From positions 62,001-126,000 of the forward strand of contig NZ_JAMFTH010000004.1 in NCBI RefSeq assembly GCF_024195295.1: DNA of 64,000 nucleotides. The letters run 5' to 3'. The notes under the pieces are model-generated. The model was not told where the DNA came from. It ran no database searches and saw nothing but the letters and a program-made list of their open reading frames with translations. Both the position numbers and the translations under genes were made by a program. This document shows, one piece after another, positions 16,555 through 25,529 of this stretch. The DNA is from Gilvimarinus xylanilyticus. GTDB taxonomy: Bacteria > Pseudomonadota > Gammaproteobacteria > Pseudomonadales > Cellvibrionaceae. Position 1 is the stretch's first letter. Each line of letters starts with the position of its first letter.

Positions 16555-16617
16555 TTAGCCAGGGCAGACTAATCACTGACCCGCTTTTTTTGATATTGAA
16601 TTTTTAGGAGAACACTC

Positions 16618-17280
16618 ATGAAACGCAAATCGATTCAAAAATTTATCGCCCCGGTTACTTCGGTCGCGCTGGTGAGTGCATTTACGGTATCCACCGCAAT
16701 CGGCGCCAATGGCACAACAGCCTATGACGACAAGCGCAATGCCGATGAATATTGGGAGGAATTTAAACAGGACAGCGAACAGAGCTGGGACAACACCCAA
16801 GAGGCTTTTCGCGACGGTTGGATTGAAAGCAAGCTGGAAACCGCACTGGTGTTAAACGAACACCTCAACCCGTTCGATATTGACATCGCTGTGGACAATG
16901 ATACCGCCACCCTCAAGGGCGAAGTATCCAGCGAAATCGACAAAGAGCTGGCCGAAAACGTCGCGATGGGCATTGAAGGTATCGATGAAGTCGACAACCA
17001 ACTAACCGTCGATGATCAGTTGGCATCTAGTACCGACGAGGAAAAAGGGCGCGACTTTACTCAGTATATGGAAGACATTACCACCACCGCTGCTATTAAA
17101 ACCGAGCTTTTGTCTTCATCCAACATCAACGGCATGTCCATCGACGTGGACACCTATAACGACGAAGTCACACTTTCAGGCACCGTAAAAACGGATGCTC
17201 AGCGCAAACTCGCCGAGGCAATTGTCACCAAGCGCGAGGACGTTGTGAAGGTAGTCAACCAGCTGAAAATTGCCTCGTAA
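16618..17280 (+). CDS. Periplasmic protein with two BON domains (OsmY-like)
   Basis: 220 residues: signal peptide (1-29, cleavage after IGA), a charged linker, then two BON domains (about 60-130 and 148-220), each with the central 'G.V..EVD...A...A....GV..V.N.L' pattern. BON proteins bind membrane phospholipid; OsmY protects the periplasm under osmotic stress. The ferritin-like gene follows at 58 bases with a GC hairpin between, so the two may be co-transcribed. Confidence 0.88.
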   Translation: MKRKSIQKFIAPVTSVALVSAFTVSTAIGANGTTAYDDKRNADEYWEEFKQDSEQSWDNTQEAFRDGWIESKLETALVLNEHLNPFDIDIAVDNDTATLKGEVSSEIDKELAENVAMGIEGIDEVDNQLTVDDQLASSTDEEKGRDFTQYMEDITTTAAIKTELLSSSNINGMSIDVDTYNDEVTLSGTVKTDAQRKLAEAIVTKREDVVKVVNQLKIAS

Positions 17281-17301
17281 ACGCACTGCCACAATAACGA
17301 C

Positions 17302-17321
17302 GCCGGGCACCAGCGCCCGGC
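17302..17321 (+). other. GC hairpin between BON and ferritin-like genes
   Basis: GCCGGGC and GCCCGGC pair over a 6-base loop. No T tract follows, so it is more likely an mRNA processing or stabilising element than a terminator. Confidence 0.45.
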
Positions 17322-17338
17322 AGCAACCGGAGAAGATT

Positions 17339-17878
17339 ATGACCCAGACAGCCTTTATCCAAGATATGGAGTCGCGCCGCGAACAGGCGCGCAAGCACAT
17401 GATGAACGGTGCGGTCACCGAGGATTTTACTCAAGATCGCGAAACCATTATTAAGCTTTTAAACGAAGCTTTAGCGACCGAATTAATTTGCGTATTGCGC
17501 TATAAAACCCACTACTACACCGCCAATGGCAAGGGCACCAAGGTGGCAGCGGCGGAATTTTGGGAACACGCGCAAGAAGAGCAAGAGCATGCCGACCAGC
17601 TGGCCGAGCGCATTGCCCAACTGGGCGGCACGCCCAACATGAACCCGGAGACGCTCACGGACAATGCTCACAGTGATTACCATTGTGGCGGCGACACACT
17701 GGAAATGCTTAAAGAAGACTTGATTGCCGAGCGTATTGCGATCAGCAGTTACCGCGAGCTGATTGCCTATATTGGCGACAAAGACCCCACCACCCGGCGA
17801 ATTTTAGAAGATTTGTTGGCACAGGAAGAAGAGCACGCCGACGACTTGGTGGATATTATCGAGCATATCGCGGAATAA
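17339..17878 (+). CDS. Ferritin-like (bacterioferritin-type) protein
   Basis: 179 residues predicted as a four-helix bundle with di-iron motifs: E in LNEALATELICVLRY, EEQEHADQ, and the C-terminal pair E in DLIAERIAIS and EEEHADDL. The length is close to bacterioferritin, but the N-terminal 35 residues are extended. It could store iron or detoxify peroxide in stress. The start ATG 17339 has CGGAG 7-8 bases upstream. Confidence 0.85.
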   Translation: MTQTAFIQDMESRREQARKHMMNGAVTEDFTQDRETIIKLLNEALATELICVLRYKTHYYTANGKGTKVAAAEFWEHAQEEQEHADQLAERIAQLGGTPNMNPETLTDNAHSDYHCGGDTLEMLKEDLIAERIAISSYRELIAYIGDKDPTTRRILEDLLAQEEEHADDLVDIIEHIAE

Positions 17879-17895
17879 CCAAACCGGTTAAAAGG

Positions 17896-17934
17896 CAACG
17901 GGGAACGCTGTTAGGCTGTTCCCCGGTTGTTTTT
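17896..17934 (+). terminator. Rho-independent terminator after ferritin-like gene
   Basis: CAACGGGGAAC pairs with GTTCCCCGGTTG (one bulge), followed by a T-rich TTTTTA. Confidence 0.75.
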
Positions 17935-17941
17935 AGGACAC

Positions 17942-18745
17942 TCACGCGCGGGATTTTTTGATCAAATCGTAGGCCACCTGAATCTCTTTGGAGCGCTCGG
18001 TGGCCGCCTTAACCGCGTCTTCGGGCAAGCCCTGCCCGGCGAGCTTGTCCGGATGGTACTGGCTCATCAATTTGCGATAGGCCCTTTTCACTTCGGCATC
18101 ACTGGCCGACGACTCTACCCCCAGGGCACTGTAAGCTTCGGCCAAGGCGCTGGCGCTAGACTGACCAGCACCGCCTGCGGCGCCACCATGTTGATAGCCG
18201 CCCCCGGCAAAAGAGTGCTGCGCCTTAATCATTTTCAGCAGTTGCTCAAAGGCAAAACCACTGATTCCCAACCCCGCCGCCACTTCGCGCAACACCCGCT
18301 CCTCCGAGGCATCAAAAGTGCCGTCGGCCAAGGCCAGGTTAACCAAATAGGACAACAGCATCTGCACCAGGTTATGGCGACGCCCACACTGAGCGCGAAA
18401 CGCGGCAAGGGTCTCCTGTGGGTCAAAATCGCCCGCCGAGCCCGTTTTAAACAGCGCAATAGCCTCGCGGCGCTGCTCGGCGTTCAGGCCCATTTGCGTC
18501 ATTAACTGTTCGGTTTGTGCGATTTCCACCTCGCTGACGCGCCCGTCAGCTTTGGCGATGTAGCCCAGCAGGGTAAAGGTGGTGGTAAAGAAACTTTTAC
18601 CTATCGCTTCGCGGTCGGCCTGCGACGGCTGCCGGACATTGGCGGCATAGCCTTTATCAAACAAATGCCCCAGAATCACCCCCAGAATGGCTCCGGGAAT
18701 AAAACCGATCACAAAACCGATAATGCCGCCTACTAGCTTGCCCAT
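17942..18745 (-). CDS. djlA: DjlA-like membrane-anchored co-chaperone
   Basis: 267 residues: N-terminal membrane helix rich in Gly (GGIIGFVIGFIPGAILGVILG), a TerB-like helical domain (about 50-165), a Gly/Ala-rich linker and a C-terminal J domain (205-267) with the HPD motif in QYHPDKLAG. It stimulates DnaK ATPase at the inner membrane. The ATG at 18745 is chosen because the membrane helix follows at once, as in E. coli DjlA; the upstream extension is Arg/Pro-rich and unlike the family. Confidence 0.9.
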   Translation of the reverse strand: MGKLVGGIIGFVIGFIPGAILGVILGHLFDKGYAANVRQPSQADREAIGKSFFTTTFTLLGYIAKADGRVSEVEIAQTEQLMTQMGLNAEQRREAIALFKTGSAGDFDPQETLAAFRAQCGRRHNLVQMLLSYLVNLALADGTFDASEERVLREVAAGLGISGFAFEQLLKMIKAQHSFAGGGYQHGGAAGGAGQSSASALAEAYSALGVESSASDAEVKRAYRKLMSQYHPDKLAGQGLPEDAVKAATERSKEIQVAYDLIKKSRA

Positions 18746-18898
18746 CTGAATACCTGTCTCACACTGAATAAAGCCGCTAAGCTTATCACAGGGCACCCGT
18801 ATTCTGCGCCGCCCGCCGGGCAACAATTGGCAACAAATCTTTACCCGCTGGGCGCACTCCGGCGGGCGCGGCACCTCGCGAAGCGCCAGCCCATTCCG

Positions 18899-18904
18899 TA
18901 TAAT
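18899..18904 (+). promoter_or_regulatory. Perfect -10 element before the ebo cluster
   Basis: TATAAT about 30 bases before eboA gives a start near 18911. The -35 region at 17-bp spacing is poor, so activity may need an activator. Confidence 0.4.
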
Positions 18905-18933
18905 CGGCGCACAATTGATAAGAACAGCACACT

Positions 18934-19845
18934 ATGACGCAGACACCTGAAACATTACTGGAATCACTACTGAGGCCCCGTCTGGAGGACAAAGCGCTCG
19001 CTTTCTGGGATAAAGCCAAAGCCGAGCTGAACACAGGCTGCAACACAAGCCGTTTTGCCGCGCTGATTGCCCTGGCCAGCCGCCACAGCAAAAGACGAGG
19101 ACTGGCGCTTAGCGGCGCTGACCAAGCTGCCATCAGCGCAGAGATACCGGGACTGACATTGCGGGATTGGAACCTGCTCGAGCTTTTGCGTGTCGCACTC
19201 ATCTGCAGCCGCAATGACCTGAACGAAGACAGCTTTGCGGCGGATTTCGAGGCACAATTCACCCACGCCGATGAAGGCGAAACCTGTGCGCTCTATCGGG
19301 CTCTGGCGTTTTTACCGGCCGGGGAGCGCTTTGCCTGGCGCGCCGGCGAGGGTTGCCGGACCAACATGCTTAGCGTGTTCCGTGCCATCGCGCTGGATTC
19401 GCCCTACCCGGCGAAACACTTTGACGCCACCGCCTGGCACCAGTTGGTAATGAAAGCGCTGTTTTTAGAGCTGCCAGTGTGGCGACTAGTGGGCCTGGAT
19501 GACCGCCGTTCGGCCGAGCTTACACGCATGGCGCTAGACTATGCCGAAGAGCGCGGCAGTGCCGGGCGCGATTTACCCCTGGGGCTTTGGCTGTGCCTAG
19601 ACGATCACGACCCGGACCGAGTAGACCGCTTGGCCCACACGCACTGGCCCGGTGCGGATACGCGCAAACGCCAGGCGATGGTATTGGGCCTGGCCCGCGC
19701 GGGGCAGCTTGCCACTTTGCAAGCCTGGGCAGACGGACCAGTGGCCCCGGAAATTGTCGAGGTGATTAAACAGGCCCAAAACGGCCAAACCACACAAACC
19801 CATTTTGCCCGCCTAGTGGCGGAACAAAGCGAGATTGAGCCATGA
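18934..19845 (+). CDS. eboA: EboA-like protein
   Basis: 303 residues, mostly helical, no signal peptide or membrane helix. On its own I would not know it; the assignment rests on its being directly upstream of and overlapping a clear eboB, at the head of an otherwise complete ebo set. The ebo genes are known in cyanobacteria (export of scytonemin precursor to the periplasm) and in patchy lineages elsewhere; the function of EboA is unknown. No strong ribosome site is visible before the ATG. Confidence 0.75.
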   Translation: MTQTPETLLESLLRPRLEDKALAFWDKAKAELNTGCNTSRFAALIALASRHSKRRGLALSGADQAAISAEIPGLTLRDWNLLELLRVALICSRNDLNEDSFAADFEAQFTHADEGETCALYRALAFLPAGERFAWRAGEGCRTNMLSVFRAIALDSPYPAKHFDATAWHQLVMKALFLELPVWRLVGLDDRRSAELTRMALDYAEERGSAGRDLPLGLWLCLDDHDPDRVDRLAHTHWPGADTRKRQAMVLGLARAGQLATLQAWADGPVAPEIVEVIKQAQNGQTTQTHFARLVAEQSEIEP

Positions 19846-20738
19846 GATTTTTTGACCCACATATTCATATGTCCAGCCGTACCACCGACGACTATCAAAA
19901 CATGGCCGCCGCCGGTGTTCGCGCGGTGATCGAACCCGCCTTCTGGATGGGCCAGCCGCGCACCAACGTGGGCAGCTTTATCGATTATTTCGCCAGCCTG
20001 GTGGGCTGGGAGCGTTTTCGCGCGTCGCAGTTTGGTATTGCCCACTACTGCACCATTGGCGTTAACTCCAAAGAAGCCAACAACGAGGGCCTGGCCCGCG
20101 AAGCGCTGGAGTTACTCCCTCAGTTCGCGCTCAAAGAAGGCGTGGTGGCCATTGGCGAAATCGGCTACGACGAAATGACCCCCGCCGAAGAGTGGGTATA
20201 TCAGCATCAGCTGCAATTTGCCGTGGACCACGACATGGTGGTGATGGTGCACACCCCCCACCGCGACAAGAAAAACGGCGTGCTGCGCTCTATCGATGTG
20301 GCCCGCGAAATAGGCGTGCCCATGGAAAAGCTGGTGATTGATCACAACAACGAAGAAACCGTTCAGAGCGTGCTGGACGCCGGCGCCTGGGCGGCCTTTA
20401 CCATTTACCCCAACACCAAAATGGGCTCGGAGCGGATGGTAGAAGTGGTACGCCAGTACGGCCCCGAGCGTATTATCGTCGATAGCTCGGCGGACTGGGG
20501 CGTGAGCGATCCGCTCTCAGTCCCTAAAACCGCGCATTTAATGCAAGAGCGAGGCATCGACAAAGCGGCCATTGAACTTACCTGCTGGCAGAATGCCCTG
20601 GACGCTTACGCCCAATCCGGGCAAATTGACGTTGAAGAGCTGCTGCGACAACCGGTTATCGACCAATCGCAAAAGTTCAGCGACAACACCGTGCTGCGCG
20701 GTCAGCAACCTCGCATTGACGAGCCCGTCAAAAATTAA
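19842..20738 (+). CDS. eboB: EboB, TatD-like metal-dependent hydrolase
   Basis: 298 residues, TIM-barrel of the TatD/amidohydrolase type: FDPHIHM near the start gives the HxH metal pair, GEIGYDE the acidic ligand, VHTPH and IDHNNEET further ligands, DSSADWG near the end. This sequence pattern is characteristic of the ebo-cluster TatD protein rather than DNase TatD. ATG overlaps the eboA stop (ATGA). Substrate unknown. Confidence 0.85.
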   Translation: MRFFDPHIHMSSRTTDDYQNMAAAGVRAVIEPAFWMGQPRTNVGSFIDYFASLVGWERFRASQFGIAHYCTIGVNSKEANNEGLAREALELLPQFALKEGVVAIGEIGYDEMTPAEEWVYQHQLQFAVDHDMVVMVHTPHRDKKNGVLRSIDVAREIGVPMEKLVIDHNNEETVQSVLDAGAWAAFTIYPNTKMGSERMVEVVRQYGPERIIVDSSADWGVSDPLSVPKTAHLMQERGIDKAAIELTCWQNALDAYAQSGQIDVEELLRQPVIDQSQKFSDNTVLRGQQPRIDEPVKN

Positions 20739-20750
20739 AGGCAGTTGTAC

Positions 20751-21896
20751 GTGTATCAGATAGAACAAAGCTTCACCATGAAATACGCCTTCCCGGTCTG
20801 CTTTGACCGGGACACCCTGGCACCCGAGAGCACGGTTTTAACCGATATTTTATCCCGCGCCGGAGATGGCCCCCATCGGGTACTGCCGGTGATTGATCAA
20901 AATGTATTGATCGCGCACCCGGATATCGTCGACCGCTTGCAGTTGTACGCGGATGTCCACGGCGATGTACTGGAACTGATTGACCCGCCGTTGATTGTGC
21001 GCGGCGGCGAAATCAGTAAATCCGACCCTATCGAGGTAGATGAGTTTTACCTGCGCACCCAAACCCAAAATATTGATCGCCACAGCTTTGCCCTGGTGAT
21101 TGGCGGCGGCGCGGTGGTGGACGCTATTGGTTACGCGGCGGCCACCGCTCACCGGGGTATTCGCCTTATTCGTATGCCCACTACCGTGTTGGCCCAAAAC
21201 GATGCGGGTATTGGTGTGAAAAACGCCATCAACTACCGCGGTCGCAAAAATTATCTGGGTACTTTTGCCGCCCCTTTTGCGGTGATTAACGATTTTGATT
21301 TTCTCGCCACCTTGCCCCAGCGCGATAAAGTCAGCGGCATTGCCGAGGCCATTAAAGTCGCGCTGATTCGCGACGGTGAATTTTTTAACTGGCTGCACGA
21401 AAACCGCGGGCCACTCGCCGAGTTTGCGCCAGAGCCCACCGAGCGAATGATTACCCGCTGCGCCGAGCTGCACCTGGAGCATATTCGCTCCAGCGGCGAC
21501 CCCTTTGAGCAGGGCAGCGCCCGGCCGCTGGATTTTGGTCACTGGTGCGCCCACCGCCTAGAAGAGCTGTCCGCCAGCGAACTGCGCCACGGCGAGGCGG
21601 TGGCCATAGGCATTGCCCTGGACTCGCTTTACTCCTACCTCAAAGGCATGATTGGTATTGAAAGCGTAGAACGCATTCGCGCCACTTTAGAAGGGGTAGG
21701 CTTCACTCTGAATCACAAGGCACTGGAATCACTGGATATTCACAAGGCGCTGGAAGATTTTCGCGAACACTTAGGCGGCAAGCTCTGTATTACGTTGCTC
21801 ACCCGCGAAGGCGCCGCCATCGAAGTCAACGAGATTGATCACCACACCATGGAAGAGTGCCGCCAGCAATTGCTGGGGGGCGTATGGCCAAAGTAA
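20751..21896 (+). CDS. eboD: EboD, 3-dehydroquinate-synthase-like cyclase
   Basis: 381 residues with the dehydroquinate synthase fold: NAD-binding GGGAVVDAIGYAA, PTTVLAQNDAGIGVKN, and metal ligands E in IAEAIKVALIRD, H in DFGHWCAHRLE and H in RHGEAVAIG. EboD-type proteins form a separate branch of sugar-phosphate cyclases. GTG 20751 is preferred (AAAGG 10 bases upstream) over a TTG at 20745 and an ATG at 20778, since the EboD-like N-terminal segment QIEQSF precedes the latter. Confidence 0.88.
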   Translation: MYQIEQSFTMKYAFPVCFDRDTLAPESTVLTDILSRAGDGPHRVLPVIDQNVLIAHPDIVDRLQLYADVHGDVLELIDPPLIVRGGEISKSDPIEVDEFYLRTQTQNIDRHSFALVIGGGAVVDAIGYAAATAHRGIRLIRMPTTVLAQNDAGIGVKNAINYRGRKNYLGTFAAPFAVINDFDFLATLPQRDKVSGIAEAIKVALIRDGEFFNWLHENRGPLAEFAPEPTERMITRCAELHLEHIRSSGDPFEQGSARPLDFGHWCAHRLEELSASELRHGEAVAIGIALDSLYSYLKGMIGIESVERIRATLEGVGFTLNHKALESLDIHKALEDFREHLGGKLCITLLTREGAAIEVNEIDHHTMEECRQQLLGGVWPK

Positions 21897-22996
21897 ACCC
21901 CGCCGTTACCTATTGCAGCAACATCCACCCAGGCGAATCCTGGGCGGATGTTATGCACAACCTCAACAGCCACGCGCTTGAAGTAAAACAGCGTTTAAAG
22001 AGCAATGCCCCGTTTCCGCTGGGCCTGCGTATCGCTAAGCAAGCGGTTCTGGAAGCGGACGACCACGCCATTGCCGAGTTTCGCCAATGGTGCGAGCAAC
22101 ACAACGCTTACTTACTCACCATTAACGGCTTCCCCTACGGCACCTTTCACCAAACCCGGGTTAAAGAAAACGTCTATCTGCCCGACTGGCGCGAGCGCGC
22201 AAGGGTCGAGTACAGCAAACGCCTGGGGGATTTAGCCGTCGCTCTTGAGCCAGGCGCCGAACGCATTTCCATCTCCACCGTGCCCATTGCGTTTAAACCG
22301 GCTTTTAATGATGCGGATTGGCCTCAGGCCATCGCCCATGTGCGCGAAGTGGCCGAGCACTATCGCGATATCTTTGCGCACACCGGCACCAAACTGGTAC
22401 TGGCCATAGAGCCGGAACCGGCCTGCGTACTGGAAACCACCGCCGAGGCCATCGACTTTTTTGCGCGCTTAGATTTACCCGATGATTTGCGCGACTACGT
22501 GGGCCTGTGCTTTGACGCCTGCCACCAGGCGGTAGAGTTTGAAAGCGCCGCCCAGTGTTTGCAGCAGCTGAACGACGCGCAAATCCCCCTGGGCAAGGTG
22601 CAAGTATCCAGCGCGCTACAAGCCACGGACGAAGAAATACAAGCGCTACTGGATTTTGACGAGCCGGTTTACTTACATCAGAGCGTTGCACGTCACAGTA
22701 AAACCGGCGAGCTACACCGCTTTACCGATTTGCCCGAATTTGCCGCCGCCTGCGAGCGCGGAGATGTATTCGATGAATGCCGGGTGCACTTTCACGTGCC
22801 CATTTTTTTGCAGCACCTAGGCCGGGTGGGCACCACCCAACACTTTCTGCGCGAACTGCTACCCTTAGTGGATAAGTCAGTACCGCTGGAAGTCGAAACC
22901 TACAGCTTTGCCGCGATACCGGAAAACCTGCGCCACGGCAGCGTAGGCGAAAATATCGCCCGCGAGCTTGAATGGGTACATAAGCTTTTATTTTAA
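21884..22996 (+). CDS. eboE: EboE, xylose-isomerase-like TIM-barrel protein
   Basis: 370 residues. The TYCSNIHPGESW start, the NGFPYGTFH motif and later EPEP, CFDACHQAVEFE and YSFAAIPE motifs fit the 'metabolite traffic protein EboE' family. It probably acts on a sugar- or cyclitol-like substrate made via EboD. ATG 21884 (GGGGGG just upstream) overlaps eboD by 13 bases; an earlier in-frame start would overlap further without a site. Confidence 0.87.
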   Translation: MAKVNPAVTYCSNIHPGESWADVMHNLNSHALEVKQRLKSNAPFPLGLRIAKQAVLEADDHAIAEFRQWCEQHNAYLLTINGFPYGTFHQTRVKENVYLPDWRERARVEYSKRLGDLAVALEPGAERISISTVPIAFKPAFNDADWPQAIAHVREVAEHYRDIFAHTGTKLVLAIEPEPACVLETTAEAIDFFARLDLPDDLRDYVGLCFDACHQAVEFESAAQCLQQLNDAQIPLGKVQVSSALQATDEEIQALLDFDEPVYLHQSVARHSKTGELHRFTDLPEFAAACERGDVFDECRVHFHVPIFLQHLGRVGTTQHFLRELLPLVDKSVPLEVETYSFAAIPENLRHGSVGENIARELEWVHKLLF

Positions 22997-23392
22997 CGAC
23001 TCGCGGCAATAAGCCATTTTTACATCAAAGAGGTTGAAAACGTCTTTGGCAAAATTCCGTTGCGGCTTCAATAAAACAGAAATTTTGTAGAATCGAGTGG
23101 GTTTTCGCCCATTTACTACTGAGCCGAGCGGAGGCGTATTTTAGTGGGTAAGCAAACAGGACGTTTGCGCAAGTATCGCCAGGCCACGGACGGCCTGTCG
23201 ATACGGCCCGCTAAAATACGCTGGAGTGAGGGGACCCCGAAGGGGCCAGTGGTTGGGCGAGGTTTTTGGTTACTTTTTGCCGAAAAAAGTAACTCGCCAC
23301 GCCCGGCGACACGGGCTTATAAAAAGGAAATGATAATTTCAGCATAACTTACATTAACAATGTGGTACCCCACATAAGACAACGAGATTGAT
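22997..23392. other. Intergenic gap eboE-eboF
   Basis: 396 bases without a credible gene. Most of it is the multi-hairpin element at 23134-23293. A GC-poor stretch follows before eboF and could carry a second promoter, but no good match stands out. Confidence 0.6.
23134..23293. repeat. Multi-hairpin intergenic repeat-like element
   Basis: Outer arms 23134-23148 (GCGTATTTTAGTGGG) and 23207-23221 pair with one mismatch and enclose two smaller hairpins (CAAAC/GTTTG and AGGCC/GGCCT). Next come GACCCCGAAGGGGCC and a long A/T stem, GTTACTTTTT against AAAAAAGTAAC (23269-23293). A 67-codon open frame here has no coding character. This resembles repeat families scattered between genes in gammaproteobacteria; copy number cannot be judged from one window. 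Confidence 0.6.
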
Positions 23393-24823
23393 ATGCAAAG
23401 AACTGCCGTTCTAAATGTAGTTGGCCTAACCCGCGCGTTATTGGGGGAACACACCCCCAACATCAACCGCCTGGCTGGGCGCAGCACCACCATCAAGCCG
23501 GTTACTCCGGCGGTTACCTGCGCCGCACAGGCCACCTACTTAACCGGCAAGCAACCCAGCGAGCACGGTATTGTCGCCAACGGCTGGTATTTTCGCGATC
23601 AAAACGAAGTCTGGCTGTGGCGCCAGAGCAATAAGTTAATACAAGCCCCCAAAATCTGGGACATTGCCCGGGCGCGGGATGCTAGCTTTACTTGCTCTAA
23701 CACTTTTTGGTGGTACGCCATGGCCACCGACGCAGACTACACCCTAACGCCACGGCCACTGTATTTGGCAGACGGCCGCAAACTACCCGACTGCTACACC
23801 TACCCGTTAGAGTTGCGTGAAACCCTTACCGAAAAATTTGGCACTTTTCCGCTGTTTCACTTTTGGGGCCCGGCCACCAGCATAAAATCCAGCCGCTGGA
23901 TTGCCGATGCTGCCATGCATGTGGAAACCGAGCACTCGCCTACCTTGCAGTTGGTTTATTTGCCGCACCTGGATTACTGCCTGCAAAAATTCGGGCCCGA
24001 TGGCGACATAGGTAAAGACCTGCAAGAGATTGATGAGCTGGTGGGCGAGCTGATCGACTTTTTTACCGAGCGCGATTGCCAGGTTATTTTATTATCCGAA
24101 TACGGCATTGGCCCGGTCAATCGCCCGGTGCACCCCAACCGAATTTTACGCGAAGCGGGTAAGTTATCGCTGAAAGTGGATTTAGGCCGCGAGTATCTGG
24201 ACTTTCACACCTGCCGCGCCTTTGCCATGAGCGATCATCAAATTGCGCATATTTATATTCAAGCGCCGGAAGACATCGACGAGATTAAAGCCTTGTTCAG
24301 CAATACCCCGGGCGTTGCCAAAGTGCTCGCAGGCGCCGAGCGCGCCGAATACGGTTTGGACCACGAGCGCGCCGGCGAGCTGATTTTGCTGGCCGAGCCG
24401 GACAGCTGGTTTACCTATTACTACTGGCAGGATGATGCTCGCGCACCAGATTACGCCAACCAGGTCGAGATTCACAAAAAGCCGGGCTTTGATCCCTGCG
24501 AAATGTTTTTAAACCCCAAACTCAAGCTGCCCAAGCTGCGCATTGTGCGTAAATTGCTGCAAAAGAAACTGGGATTTCGCTATGTGCTGGATGTCATATC
24601 CACCGACCCGTCGCAATTAAAAGGCTCCCACGGGGTATGGGACGGCAGCGACTACACCACCCCGGTATTGATGAGCAGCAACCCGGATTTACTGCCGGGG
24701 CATCAGGTTCACGCCACCGATGTCTGCGATCTTATTTTGCAACATATTTTCACCGAGCCCGACACCGTTAACGCACCGTCATTAGACACCCCTGATTCCG
24801 AACAAGAGACCACCGATGCTTAA
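23393..24823 (+). CDS. eboF: EboF, alkaline-phosphatase-superfamily (nucleotide pyrophosphatase-like) protein
   Basis: 476 residues of the AP/phosphodiesterase superfamily: VTPAVTCAAQATYLTG carries the catalytic Thr/Ser site, YLPHLDYCLQ, SEYGIGPVN and KGSHGVWDG the remaining metal-binding His/Asp ligands. No signal peptide, so it is probably cytoplasmic, unlike classical alkaline phosphatase. It may hydrolyse a phosphate or phosphodiester in the ebo pathway. Its 3' end overlaps eboC by 8 bases. Confidence 0.87.
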   Translation: MQRTAVLNVVGLTRALLGEHTPNINRLAGRSTTIKPVTPAVTCAAQATYLTGKQPSEHGIVANGWYFRDQNEVWLWRQSNKLIQAPKIWDIARARDASFTCSNTFWWYAMATDADYTLTPRPLYLADGRKLPDCYTYPLELRETLTEKFGTFPLFHFWGPATSIKSSRWIADAAMHVETEHSPTLQLVYLPHLDYCLQKFGPDGDIGKDLQEIDELVGELIDFFTERDCQVILLSEYGIGPVNRPVHPNRILREAGKLSLKVDLGREYLDFHTCRAFAMSDHQIAHIYIQAPEDIDEIKALFSNTPGVAKVLAGAERAEYGLDHERAGELILLAEPDSWFTYYYWQDDARAPDYANQVEIHKKPGFDPCEMFLNPKLKLPKLRIVRKLLQKKLGFRYVLDVISTDPSQLKGSHGVWDGSDYTTPVLMSSNPDLLPGHQVHATDVCDLILQHIFTEPDTVNAPSLDTPDSEQETTDA

Positions 24824-25529
24824 AACCGCACTGGCCCTGGGCCGCGTCAGCAACCTGCCCACGGTCTGGATGAACGTACTGAGCGCCTCTGCCTTAAGCG
24901 CCGCCGCGTTTGGCTTTAGCCTACCCGTAGCCGCCGTGATTGTCGTGGCATTAGCCATGAGTTTTTTCTACGCCGCCGGCATGTGCTTAAACGATTACTG
25001 CGACCGTCACTGGGACGCCGAGCGCCAACCGTTTCGCCCCATTCCCGCCGGGAAAGTAAGCGCAAAAACCGTTCTGGGGTATGCGCTGCGATTATTCTGT
25101 GCAGGCTTTGCCGTGCTCTTGTTCGCTCCCAGTCCGCGCGGGGTGTTAGCTGCCTGCGCCCTCGTCGCGCTGATTGTCGCCTACGATTACTGGCACAAAA
25201 AACACTGGGCAACGGTAATCTTAATGGCGCTAACTCGCCTGGGCGTATACCTGGTTGCCGCCTTTGCCCTGACGGGAAGCGCCACCACGGCAGTGGTGGT
25301 AATGGGCCTGGTGCAATGCGCTTACACCTTGCTGGTTACCGTGGTGGCTCGACTAGAGAACCGCAAGCCGGGCGGCTATGGCTTTCCCGTTATTCCCTGG
25401 ATAATCGCCGGTATGGGACTAATCGACGGCATAGCACTGGCCGTAATGCTCTCACCGCTGTGGCTTATCGCCGGGGTGGTAACCGTGGTGCTTACGCGCT
25501 GGGGACAAAAGTATGTCCGCGGCGACTGA
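24816..25529 (+). CDS. eboC: EboC, UbiA-family prenyltransferase
   Basis: 237 residues, about seven to eight membrane helices, with the first Asp motif NDYCDRHWDAE (NDxxDxxxD) and a second region around AYDYWHKKHWA, though the latter has fewer acidic residues than typical UbiA. It would transfer a prenyl group to a small acceptor in the membrane. Overlap with eboF and its last place make it the end of the ebo operon. Confidence 0.88.
   Translation: MLKTALALGRVSNLPTVWMNVLSASALSAAAFGFSLPVAAVIVVALAMSFFYAAGMCLNDYCDRHWDAERQPFRPIPAGKVSAKTVLGYALRLFCAGFAVLLFAPSPRGVLAACALVALIVAYDYWHKKHWATVILMALTRLGVYLVAAFALTGSATTAVVVMGLVQCAYTLLVTVVARLENRKPGGYGFPVIPWIIAGMGLIDGIALAVMLSPLWLIAGVVTVVLTRWGQKYVRGD

Larger units (their letters stand above)
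16312..16617. other. Divergent gap with two back-to-back sigma-54 promoter matches
   Basis: No gene seen. The gap carries one promoter match for each flanking gene. Between them are GTGC-N11-GCAC (about 16466-16484) and ACAGG-N7-CCTGT (about 16501-16517), either of which could be a shared activator site. Confidence 0.5.

Noticed and set aside
17927-18505. 192-codon open frame on the plus strand
   Set aside because: Antisense to djlA, no family features, no ribosome site.
20850-21554. 234-codon frame on the minus strand
   Set aside because: Antisense shadow of eboD, which has a full set of active-site motifs.
23144-23347. 67-codon frame between eboE and eboF
   Set aside because: Runs through the multi-hairpin element; its sequence is explained by the repeat stems.
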